NCBI RefSeq assembly: GCF_003457605.1
Contig: NZ_QRAN01000001.1
Span: forward strand, 310,642-374,641
DNA from: Seongchinamella sediminis
Lineage (GTDB): Bacteria > Pseudomonadota > Gammaproteobacteria > Pseudomonadales > Halieaceae
Direction: 5' to 3'
DNA length: 64,000 nt
A program made the position numbers and the translations under genes. The notes below the pieces were generated by a model. That model searched no databases. It was not told the origin of the DNA and saw nothing but the letters and a program-made list of their open reading frames with translations. This document shows, piece by piece, positions 57,056 through 64,000 of the stretch. The first letter of the stretch is position 1. Every line of letters starts with the position of its first letter.

Positions 57056-57124
57056 GCCCTAAGCTGTTGATTTTTATGCGGAAGATAAATTTCTGCAGCT
57101 ATTTGCTTGCGGTTTTCAATTATA

Positions 57125-57146
57125 GTGTTATAGTTATGCATAACAC
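57125..57146. promoter_or_regulatory. Palindromic operator upstream of the GntR-ABC cluster
   Basis: Perfect arms GTGTTAT (57125-57131) and ATAACAC (57140-57146) enclose an inner 12-base palindrome, GTTATGCATAAC (57133-57144). A TTGCTT -35 (57103-57108) and a TGTTAT -10 (57126-57131), 17 bases apart, overlap the site. It is the likely autoregulatory site of the YtrA-like regulator encoded at 58520. Confidence 0.6.
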
Positions 57147-57168
57147 CATATCAATAAGGGTTTGCAAA

Positions 57169-57366
57169 ATGTCAGTCAAACCGAGAAAAAACGTATTTGC
57201 CAGCAGTGACCAGCGCATCATCCTGCACGCCGGGCTGTTCCTGATCTGTTTCACGCTCAGTGTCGTTGGCGTGGGTGCCATGGCGTTTCTCTGCTTCCCG
57301 CCGGCGGCGGGGCTGGTGGAGCTGCTGTCCGCCATCTCGCCCACCGGTATCAGCCGCAGGATGTAG
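57169..57366 (+). CDS. Small single-helix membrane protein
   Basis: The 65-residue product starts at MSVKPRKNVFASSDQR (ATG 57169). One hydrophobic helix is visible (about 21-45), and the tail ends PTGISRRM. The family is not recognised. It is the first gene of the cluster behind the palindromic operator. An upstream in-frame ATG in the haemoglobin gene is unlikely. Confidence 0.6.
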   Translation: MSVKPRKNVFASSDQRIILHAGLFLICFTLSVVGVGAMAFLCFPPAAGLVELLSAISPTGISRRM

Positions 57367-57377
57367 GGGTAATGGTG

Positions 57378-57695
57378 ATGTTACGTGGATTGATGTTGCT
57401 TGCTCTGGTGGTTGTCGCCAGCGTCCTGGTGCGCGCCGATGGTGATCCGGCGCGGCCTACCAATGCAGAGCTGGTGCAGATCGAGGATTGCCTGGACCTG
57501 CGGATTGCGCAGGCACCTGCGCGGCAGTCAGCCGCTCCCGATGGCGGTATCTCGCTGCGGGGGCTGGCAGCCATGCTCGGGATTGGTGCCCTGACCATTA
57601 TGTTTTTCGTGCCGGCCGCGCTATTGTCGGAACTGTTAATGCGCCGGGGCAAGAGCCCGCGGCGACCTGAAGCCCTGGGAGGGACCTTGAAATGA
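57378..57695 (+). CDS. Small secreted or membrane protein with two helices
   Basis: The 105-residue product starts at ATG 57378, chosen over 57372 because an AGGGG ribosome site then sits 8 bases away. An N-terminal signal-like helix (1-20) is followed by a charged middle and a second hydrophobic helix (about 66-86). No known domain is seen. Its stop overlaps the next gene by 4 bases. Confidence 0.6.
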   Translation: MLRGLMLLALVVVASVLVRADGDPARPTNAELVQIEDCLDLRIAQAPARQSAAPDGGISLRGLAAMLGIGALTIMFFVPAALLSELLMRRGKSPRRPEALGGTLK

Positions 57696-58504
57696 TTGGC
57701 AGAGCAAGTGTTATCGCCCTCGGGCTGCTGTTTGCCGCCGGGCTGCAGGCGGAGACCCTCAGGGTGACTGACCTGGATATCGACAAACTGCGGGTGCAGG
57801 GCAGCGTTGAAGTGCAGGTCAGCCAGGGGGAGGAAACCGAGCTGCTGGTGCGCGGTGACAGCGATGACCTCGCCAAGCGTCCGTTTTATACCCGCGATTC
57901 CACCCTGGTCCTGGGCCATTCGCAGGACTACCGGCAGGAGAACTTCTCCTCGGTGAAGTACATGCTCACGGTACCCGAGCTGAGCGAGATTCGGCTCAGT
58001 GGCAGCGGCGATGTGTTCGTCAAACCCATGGCGGTGGACGAGATGCTGATCAGCGTGGAGGGCTCCGGCGATATCCGCGTGTTTGCGTTGAGTGCGGACG
58101 ACGCCAGAATCAGCGTGGCGGGCTCCGGCGACATAAAAATCGCCGAGCTGAAGGCGCCCCTGCTCGACCTGATGGTCTCGGGCTCCGGTGATATCAGTAT
58201 TGGCGAATTGCTGGTGGACGTGGTTGAGGCGACCATCAGTGGTTCCGGTGACATCGGCATCGAGAGCGCCCTCGAGCGCGCCTCGGCGATCGAAATCAAC
58301 ATTATCGGCGGCGGCGAGGTCAACTTTACCGCGCTGGCGGCGGATGTCGCCGAGATCAATATCATCGGCTCCGGTGACGCCAGGGTAGGCGAACTGGATG
58401 CGCTGGAGGTGAACATTATCGGCAGCGGCGATATTTACTACGCCGGCGAGCCGGAACTCGACAGCAATGTACTGGGCTCGGGCGACCTGCATCGCCAGCG
58501 CTAA
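57692..58504 (+). CDS. Secreted GSGD-repeat protein (DUF2807 adhesin-like)
   Basis: The 270-residue product has a signal peptide ending LQAE, then a right-handed beta-helix-like DUF2807 region. It contains eight GSGD motifs and one GGGE, spaced about 18-25 residues, each followed by a hydrophobic pair (for example GSGDIKIAEL). This is the head-GIN/auto-transporter-adhesin-like family, whose function is unknown. It probably localises to the cell surface or periplasm. It overlaps the upstream gene by 4 bases. Confidence 0.85.
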   Translation: MIGRASVIALGLLFAAGLQAETLRVTDLDIDKLRVQGSVEVQVSQGEETELLVRGDSDDLAKRPFYTRDSTLVLGHSQDYRQENFSSVKYMLTVPELSEIRLSGSGDVFVKPMAVDEMLISVEGSGDIRVFALSADDARISVAGSGDIKIAELKAPLLDLMVSGSGDISIGELLVDVVEATISGSGDIGIESALERASAIEINIIGGGEVNFTALAADVAEINIIGSGDARVGELDALEVNIIGSGDIYYAGEPELDSNVLGSGDLHRQR

Positions 58505-58519
58505 CCGGGGGACCCGCCA

Positions 58520-58891
58520 GTGACTGTCGAGTGGAACGACAACCAGCCCATCTACCGCCAGCTGCGCGACCTGGTCGCCCAGCGGATCATGGATGGCAGC
58601 TTTCCCGAGGGGGAGGCTGTACCCTCGGTGCGCCAGGTGGCCGCGGACTACCAGATCAATCATCTGACGGTGGGCAAGGCCTACCAGGAACTGGTGGATG
58701 CCGGCGTGCTGGAGAAGCGCCGGGGCCTGGGCATGTTCGTCACCGCCGGGGCCTGCAAAGCGCTTACCAGTAACGAGAAAGAGCAGTTTATCGACGAGGA
58801 AGTGCCGGCGTTCCTGGAACGGGCGCGGGTACTGGGCCTGGATGTGAATGAGGTGGTGACATTGTTGCTCGAAACAGGGGGAAGGGACTGA
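58520..58891 (+). CDS. YtrA-like GntR transcriptional regulator
   Basis: The 123-residue product starts at GTG 58520. The GntR winged helix (NQPIYRQLRDLVAQRIMDGS, then PSVRQVAADYQINHLTVGKA) is followed by a short C-terminal helix pair, the YtrA-subfamily length. Regulators of this class control adjacent ABC exporters. Its stop overlaps the ABC ATPase ATG by one base. It should bind the palindrome at 57125-57146. Confidence 0.9.
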   Translation: MTVEWNDNQPIYRQLRDLVAQRIMDGSFPEGEAVPSVRQVAADYQINHLTVGKAYQELVDAGVLEKRRGLGMFVTAGACKALTSNEKEQFIDEEVPAFLERARVLGLDVNEVVTLLLETGGRD

Positions 58892-59748
58892 TGGGCAATA
58901 TTATCGAGGCGAGGGGGCTGACGCGCAGCTTTGGCGACCTGCGAGCCGTCGATCATGTGGATTTCTCGGTGCCCGCCGGGGCCGTGTTGGGCCTGATCGG
59001 CCCCAATGGCGCCGGCAAGACCACGCTGTTGCGAGCGCTGCTGGGCCTAACCGAGTACCGGGGCGAACTGGAGGTGCTGGGCAGCCAGCCACGCTCGCAG
59101 CGCTCACGGCTGATGGAAGAGGTCTGTTTTATTGCCGATACTGCGGTATTGCCGCGCTGGATGACGGTGGCCCAGCTGCTGGACTACGCCAGCGGCGTGC
59201 ATCCGCGCTTCGATCGCTTGCTGGCGGAAGACTACCTGAAAGACACCGATGTGCGGCTGAAGCGGCGCATCCGCGACCTGTCCAAGGGCATGATGGTGCA
59301 GCTGCACCTGGCCCTGGTCATGGCGATCGACGCCCGCCTGCTGATTCTCGACGAGCCCACCCTGGGCCTGGACATCCTGTTTCGCAAGCGCTTTTTCGAG
59401 CAGTTGATCGCGGATTATTTTGATCAGGAACGGACCATTATCATTTCCACCCACCAGGTGGATGAAGTGCAGCATATCCTCACTGACGTCATGTTCCTGA
59501 ACCGGGGCAGGCTGGTTCTGTCCCGTTCCATGGCCGAAATCGAGGAGCAGTTTGTCCAGCTCAACGCGGTGGGTGAGGCCGCGGTCAAGGCCCAGGGCAT
59601 TCCCCACCTCGGTGCGCACAGTATTCTCGGCGGCAAGGCACTGATTTACGAGGGGATCGAGCGGGCGTCGCTGGCGCCACTGGGTGACCTGCGCACGCCC
59701 TCGGTGGCGGACCTGTTCGTGGCCATGATGGGAGGGGAAAAGTCATGA
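58891..59748 (+). CDS. ABC transporter ATP-binding protein (YtrB-like)
   Basis: The 285-residue ATPase has Walker A GPNGAGKTT near 36-44, the signature region LSKGM near 131, and Walker B LLILDEPTLGLD. It pairs with the permease downstream, with an overlap of 4 bases. The substrate is unknown; relatives respond to cell-wall-active compounds. Confidence 0.92.
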   Translation: MGNIIEARGLTRSFGDLRAVDHVDFSVPAGAVLGLIGPNGAGKTTLLRALLGLTEYRGELEVLGSQPRSQRSRLMEEVCFIADTAVLPRWMTVAQLLDYASGVHPRFDRLLAEDYLKDTDVRLKRRIRDLSKGMMVQLHLALVMAIDARLLILDEPTLGLDILFRKRFFEQLIADYFDQERTIIISTHQVDEVQHILTDVMFLNRGRLVLSRSMAEIEEQFVQLNAVGEAAVKAQGIPHLGAHSILGGKALIYEGIERASLAPLGDLRTPSVADLFVAMMGGEKS

Positions 59749-60806
59749 CAGCCTCAGCGAGCCTCAGGCGTTTCACCCTGCTGCAGAAAGAATTGCAGGA
59801 GTACAAGCGCTCCCTGGTCTGGACCCCGGTCGTCATTGCCGTGCTGTTGACCCTGCTGATGCTGGTCAGCGTGCTGGTGGCCAATCGCATTACCGTCATG
59901 ACTGACACCTTCCTGGAAGTAATTGCCCAGGAGGAGTTCGGGGTGTCGCCGGTGGTGGTTATCGACCTGGATGACGACGATGACATCGAAGTGGCCAGTG
60001 CCCCGCAACAAACACTGGAAATCGAAGTCAGTCCACCGGAGGAGACCCCCGCGGAGGAGGAGTGGAATTTCTCCCGGGAGTGGCGCTTCGAGCCCAGCGA
60101 GCGCGACAAGCCCGACTATGAACCCACCGAAGTGGGCAGCCTCAATCCGGTGCTCAACGTGATTCACGGATTCCTGCTGGTGGTGCTGGTGCTGGTAACG
60201 GCCAACTACCTGCTGGGCTGTCTCTACAATGACCGCAAGGATCGCAGCATCCTGTTCTGGAAATCCATGCCGGTGTCCGAGTGGGAGGAGGTGCTGACCC
60301 GGCTGGCGGTGGCGCTGCTGGTGGCACCGGCAATCTACATCTGCGTGTCCCTGGTGCTGCAAATGGCCTTCGTGCTGCTGGCGATGCTGCTGGTATGGCG
60401 GCTGGATATGGATCCCTTTGCCACCATCCTGGAAAATATTTATTTCGGTGACCTGTTGCTGCAGCAGGTGGGCGGCTGGCTGATGACCGCCTTGTGGGTG
60501 GCGCCGGCCTATGGCTGGCTGCTGCTGGCCTCCGCTTTTGCCCGACGCTCGCCCTTCCTGACTGCCGTAGCACCGGTCATAGGCCTGATGGTGCTCGAGG
60601 GCATCGTGTTCGGCAGCAACCATGTGGTCTCGGCCGTGGTGACGCATATTCCGCACTACATCGGCGGCGATAGCGTGGTTGGTTTCTATTTCGATGGCCT
60701 GTACTGGCAACAGGTCGATCTGCTGCGCATGGTCGCCGGGCTGGCGTTTGCCGGGATCACCGTTGTAGCATCGGTGTATTTGCGACGCTATCGATTTGAC
60801 CTCTGA
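59745..60806 (+). CDS. ABC-2 type transporter permease
   Basis: The 353-residue membrane protein has about six helices and an acidic extracytoplasmic loop (about 73-125) rich in Glu and Asp. It is coupled to the ABC ATPase and to the NRAMP-like gene, which it overlaps by 11 bases. The substrate is not inferable. Confidence 0.85.
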   Translation: MTASASLRRFTLLQKELQEYKRSLVWTPVVIAVLLTLLMLVSVLVANRITVMTDTFLEVIAQEEFGVSPVVVIDLDDDDDIEVASAPQQTLEIEVSPPEETPAEEEWNFSREWRFEPSERDKPDYEPTEVGSLNPVLNVIHGFLLVVLVLVTANYLLGCLYNDRKDRSILFWKSMPVSEWEEVLTRLAVALLVAPAIYICVSLVLQMAFVLLAMLLVWRLDMDPFATILENIYFGDLLLQQVGGWLMTALWVAPAYGWLLLASAFARRSPFLTAVAPVIGLMVLEGIVFGSNHVVSAVVTHIPHYIGGDSVVGFYFDGLYWQQVDLLRMVAGLAFAGITVVASVYLRRYRFDL

Positions 60807-62043
60807 CCCCGATTCCAGGGCACAGCGTTCACGCCGCGGCCTGTTCGGCCCGGGGCTGCTTGTTGCTGCCGCGTTTATTGGCCCGGGCACGGTGACCACG
60901 GCCACGGTCGTCGGCGCCGGCTTTGGCTATGCCCTGCTGTGGGCGCTGCTGTTCTCGATCGTGGCCACTGCGGTACTGCAGGAAATGGCAGCGAGGCTGG
61001 GGCTGGCCACCCGCAGGGGGCTCTCCGAGGCGCTGCGGGAAACCCTGTCCGGGCGCTGGTACGGCACCCTGGCCGTGCTGCTGGTGGTCGCCGCGGTGGG
61101 CCTGGGCAACGCCGCCTATGAGGCTGGCAACATCACCGGTGCGGCGCTGGGCTTGCAGGGCATCAGCGGGCTCCCCATGTGGCTGTGGTCGCTGGCAGTG
61201 GGTTTGTCCGCAGGGGCCCTGTTGGCCAGTGGGCGCTATCGGCTGATAGAACACGTGCTGGTGGGCCTGGTGCTGCTGATGAGCCTGGTGTTCCTGCTGA
61301 CTTTCCTGATGGTGCGCCCGCCCCTGGGGGTGCTGCTGTCCGGGCTGTTCCAGCCCTCCCTGCCCCCGGGCTCGCTGTTGACGGCCCTCGCCCTGATTGG
61401 CACCACCGTGGTGCCCTACAACCTGTTCCTGCACTCGAGTGCGGTACAGGAGAAGTGGTCCGAGGACTTGCCCCTGCGGGAGTCGCTGGCTGCGGCGCGG
61501 ATGGACACCGGCCTGTCCATCGGGCTGGGCGGGCTTATCACCCTGGCGATTATGAGCACCAGTGCGGCGGCGTTTTTCGGTTCCGGGGCGTCAGTGTCGG
61601 CGGTCAATATCGCCCAGCAACTGGAACCCCTGCTGGGCCCTGCGGCCCGCTACTTCTTTGCTGCCGGACTGTTTGCCGCGGGGCTGAGCAGCGCGGTGGC
61701 CGCTCCGCTGGCGGCGGCCTATGCTGTTTGCGGGGCCCTGGGCTGGGAGCGCAGTCTGTCCTCGCCGCGGTTCAGGCTGGTATGGCTGGGGGTGCTGGCC
61801 TGCGGTACGTTTTTTGCCGTCATCGGCACCAGACCCCTGGCCGCGATCCTGTTTGCCCAGGCCGCCAACGGCCTGTTGCTGCCGGTGTGCGCACTGTTCC
61901 TGTTGCTGGTGATGAACCAGTCGCCCCAGCTGGGCGAGTACCGCAACGGTATTATCTCCAACCTGCTGGGATTGATGGTGGTGCTGGTGACGATAGGCCT
62001 GGGAGGGCTCAAGCTGCTGCAGGTATTCGGGCTCGGCGGCTGA
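60796..62043 (+). CDS. NRAMP-family divalent metal transporter
   Basis: The 415-residue protein has about 11 helices and starts at a TTG (60796) that overlaps the permease stop. NRAMP motifs visible are GPGTVTTATVVGAGFGYALL (DPGN-type region, here GPGTVT) and VVPYNLFLHSSAVQEKW (the MPHN-like segment). The first-helix metal ligands are non-canonical, so its specificity (Mn, Fe or another) is uncertain. Transport with the neighbouring ABC pair is speculative. Confidence 0.8.
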   Translation: MTSDPDSRAQRSRRGLFGPGLLVAAAFIGPGTVTTATVVGAGFGYALLWALLFSIVATAVLQEMAARLGLATRRGLSEALRETLSGRWYGTLAVLLVVAAVGLGNAAYEAGNITGAALGLQGISGLPMWLWSLAVGLSAGALLASGRYRLIEHVLVGLVLLMSLVFLLTFLMVRPPLGVLLSGLFQPSLPPGSLLTALALIGTTVVPYNLFLHSSAVQEKWSEDLPLRESLAAARMDTGLSIGLGGLITLAIMSTSAAAFFGSGASVSAVNIAQQLEPLLGPAARYFFAAGLFAAGLSSAVAAPLAAAYAVCGALGWERSLSSPRFRLVWLGVLACGTFFAVIGTRPLAAILFAQAANGLLLPVCALFLLLVMNQSPQLGEYRNGIISNLLGLMVVLVTIGLGGLKLLQVFGLGG

Positions 62044-62044
62044 T

Positions 62045-62839
62045 TTACGACGGTAACAGCGTGTGCAGAGCCGCGACCAGCTCGTGATGGGCTTCTGCCA
62101 TGATGGTATGACCGGTGGCCGGCAACACCACCATCTCGGCGTGGGCCAGGGCTGCCCGCAAGGGTCCGGTGCCATCGGGCGGGGTCAGCCTGTCGTCCGC
62201 CCCGAGGACCAGCAGCGCCGGGCAGCTTACCCGGCTTGCCTGCGCCAGTCCCGCCTGGTAATGACTGCAGGCGCTCAGGTCGGTGTGCAATACCCCGGGC
62301 GCACTGTCCTCGAAGATCCGTAGCGTGTTGATCTGCATAAAGGCGCCAGCCCCGGTGTTGGCGCCATAGAGGTAGCGCTTGCTGTAACCGAGCTGGGTGA
62401 GTATCTGGAAGGCGGCCGGATCATTATTGCCGGCCATGCTGAGAATGGCGGTGGACACCGGCATTGGCACGGTGGTGCCCACCAGTGCCAGGGCCTGTAC
62501 CCGGTCGGGATAACGGGCAGCCCCGTCCAGCGCTACCAGGCTGCCCATACTGTGACCCACCAGGATGGCCCGCGGCACTGCCAGCGCATCCAGCAGCGCC
62601 AGCAACCAGTCGCTCATCGACGCAATGTCGGTGAGCGGAGGGCCCTGGGAAAGGCCGTGGCCGGGCAGGTCCACGGCGATCACATTACAGCCCTGGCGGG
62701 AGAAATGGCCTGCGGCGAGCTGCCACACCCGGTGATCCATGGCCGCGCCGTGGATAAACAGCAGAGCCGGCTGGCCCGGCTCGCTGTTTTTATTACCGGT
62801 GTGGCAAAAGGCTTCCCTGCCGTTTACCGCCAGCTTCAT
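62045..62839 (-). CDS. Alpha/beta hydrolase
   Basis: This 264-residue alpha/beta-fold hydrolase has the nucleophile elbow GHSMGSL (Ser97), the acid in VLGADDRLTPPD and His in ATGHTIMAEAH. An oxyanion HGAAMDH motif is also seen. The substrate is unknown. It is convergent with the NRAMP gene and precedes the acyl-CoA reductase on the same strand, separated by 34 bases. Confidence 0.88.
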   Translation of the reverse strand: MKLAVNGREAFCHTGNKNSEPGQPALLFIHGAAMDHRVWQLAAGHFSRQGCNVIAVDLPGHGLSQGPPLTDIASMSDWLLALLDALAVPRAILVGHSMGSLVALDGAARYPDRVQALALVGTTVPMPVSTAILSMAGNNDPAAFQILTQLGYSKRYLYGANTGAGAFMQINTLRIFEDSAPGVLHTDLSACSHYQAGLAQASRVSCPALLVLGADDRLTPPDGTGPLRAALAHAEMVVLPATGHTIMAEAHHELVAALHTLLPS

Positions 62840-62873
62840 CTAGGCCTCCGGGGCGCCTTGCTGCTGCAGGGGC

Positions 62874-64000
62874 CTAGAAATGCACGCCTTTCATCAGTGC
62901 TGCCAGGGCCACCTGCTCGTTGGAGACTTCCACCTTCTCCGGCTTCTTGTCGCCGCGGGCCGCGGCGGAGTCGTTGAACATGCGGAACACGATGTTCATC
63001 ACGATTTCCGACACGCGCGGTGCCAGTGCGTTCTGCACCTGGAGGAAGATACCCATGTTGGTGGCGATGCGCTTGGGCTTGTTGATGACCGCGTCTACCA
63101 CCATATCGGTGGCTTCATCGGGGGTCAGCACCGGCATCGAGTCATATACCGTGGTGGCCTCGATCATCGGGGTGCGTACCAGCGGCATATTGATGGTAGT
63201 GAAGCGCACATTGCGGTCAGAGAACTCCACCGCGGCAGCGCGGGTCCACGCATCCAGGGCGCTTTTTGAGGCCGTGTAGGCCGAGAAACGCGGACTAGGC
63301 GTCAGGGCCGCGATAGAGGACATGTTGATCACGTGTCCCTGCTTGCGCGCACTCATCGACGGCAACAGGGCCAGGGTCAGGCGGATCGCGCCGAAATAGT
63401 TCACCTGCATGGTGCGTTCGAAGTCGTGGAAGCGGTCGTAGGACAGCTCCAGCGAACGGCGGATCGAGCGGCCGGCGTTGTTGATCAGGATGTCAACGTG
63501 ACCGTGGGCCGCCAGCACTTCCTGGGCAAGGCGATCACAGTCCTCCAGCACGGAAACGTCAGCCTGGTAGATCGAGGCCACGCCGCCAAGCTTGGCGATC
63601 TCGGCCGCGGTCTCCTCCAGCTTCTCGGCGGTTCTCGCCACCAGCAGCACGTGAGCGCCGGCTTCGGCGAGGCGAATGGCCGAGGTCTTGCCGATGCCGG
63701 AAGATGCGCCGGTAATGAGCACAATTTTGCCGCCGACGTTGCCTTCCAGCGAGTGGTCGACAAACAGGTCCGGGTCGAGATTGCGCTCCCAGTAATCCCA
63801 GATGACCGGGGCGTAGTCGCTCAGGTCGGGACACTTGATGCCGCTGCCCTTCAGTGCCCGCTCGGTATCGCGGTTGTCATAGCGGGTGGGGTAGTTGGTA
63901 AACATCATTACCGATTCCGGCAAGCCCATATCGGCGAGGATGGTATTGACGATGCGCTTGATGGGCGGCAGGCTGGCGACAGTATCGCGGACAATTCTGG
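62874..64000 (-). CDS. Fatty acyl-CoA reductase (bifunctional, Maqu_2220-like), C-terminal part
   Basis: The frame runs to the right edge of the window without a start and carries SLPPIKRIVNTILADMG and PVIWDYWERNLDPDLF, which resemble the Marinobacter wax-ester fatty acyl-CoA reductase linker. A full classical SDR domain follows: TGASSGIG (cofactor), NNAGRSIRRS, a catalytic Ser and YxxxK in SSIAALTPSPRFSAYTASKSA, and a conserved tail. In the family this half reduces the aldehyde and the missing N-terminal half reduces the acyl-CoA. It suggests long-chain alcohol or wax ester synthesis. An ATG at 63929 is an internal methionine, not the start. Confidence 0.88.
   Translation of the reverse strand, partial: RIVRDTVASLPPIKRIVNTILADMGLPESVMMFTNYPTRYDNRDTERALKGSGIKCPDLSDYAPVIWDYWERNLDPDLFVDHSLEGNVGGKIVLITGASSGIGKTSAIRLAEAGAHVLLVARTAEKLEETAAEIAKLGGVASIYQADVSVLEDCDRLAQEVLAAHGHVDILINNAGRSIRRSLELSYDRFHDFERTMQVNYFGAIRLTLALLPSMSARKQGHVINMSSIAALTPSPRFSAYTASKSALDAWTRAAAVEFSDRNVRFTTINMPLVRTPMIEATTVYDSMPVLTPDEATDMVVDAVINKPKRIATNMGIFLQVQNALAPRVSEIVMNIVFRMFNDSAAARGDKKPEKVEVSNEQVALAALMKGVHF

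Overview
The window reads as chromosome of a GC-rich marine-type gammaproteobacterium. The gene order bamB-hisS-ispG-rodZ-pilW-rlmN-ndk-isc and purL-mltF-tadA resembles Pseudomonas and Cellvibrionales genomes. A Marinobacter-like fatty acyl-CoA reductase at the right edge and a nitric-oxide reductase cluster suggest a marine, wax- or lipid-storing, micro-oxic heterotroph (Halieaceae-like is my best guess, not proven). No tRNA, rRNA, CRISPR array, intact transposase or integrase was recognised.

Layout. 1-3342: start of xseA (minus strand) and the GMP-synthesis pair guaB-guaA. 3343-24816: a variable region inserted at the 3' end of guaA. It holds an uncharacterised helical-repeat gene, an HI1419/HI1420-type toxin-antitoxin pair, a complete type I Wadjet operon (jetABCD), a vapBC pair, an orphan di-haem peroxidase lipoprotein, a DUF4143-type ATPase overlapping a 31-residue SEC-C mini-gene, and a second, divergent Wadjet/MksBEFG operon. 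The guaA tail (core GAGTGGGAGTGA) recurs four times, at 5520, 5818, 13950 and 14402. Each copy follows a related AT-rich repeat of about 100 bp. The copies cut the first 11 kb into segments and look like fossil attachment sites of successive integrations, with the integrases lost. Gene remnants (two copies of an unknown gene, a parE-like toxin, a SEC-C gene, an antitoxin tail) lie between them.

24817-30932: nitric-oxide detoxification or respiration, with nsrR divergent from norCBQD and an NsrR-type operator between them, followed by two small membrane-protein genes. 31257-37182: tadA, mltF and purL. 37322-41272: secDF and suhB, separated by two large inverted-repeat elements. 41369-47729: trmJ and the complete isc iron-sulfur operon (iscRSUA-hscBA-fdx-iscX) behind two tandem IscR-type sites. 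47997-56636: ndk, rlmN, pilW, a short rodZ, ispG, hisS, yfgM, bamB and der, many with overlapping stop and start codons. 56660-62043: a truncated haemoglobin, then a compact cluster of two small membrane proteins, a GSGD-repeat (DUF2807) protein, a YtrA-like GntR regulator, an ABC exporter pair and an NRAMP-like transporter, preceded by a palindromic operator. 62045-64000: an alpha/beta hydrolase and the C-terminal part of a fatty acyl-CoA reductase.

The most notable biology is the guaA-anchored defence region carrying two different SMC-type plasmid-defence (Wadjet) operons within 19 kb, among stacked partial att sites and toxin-antitoxin fossils.
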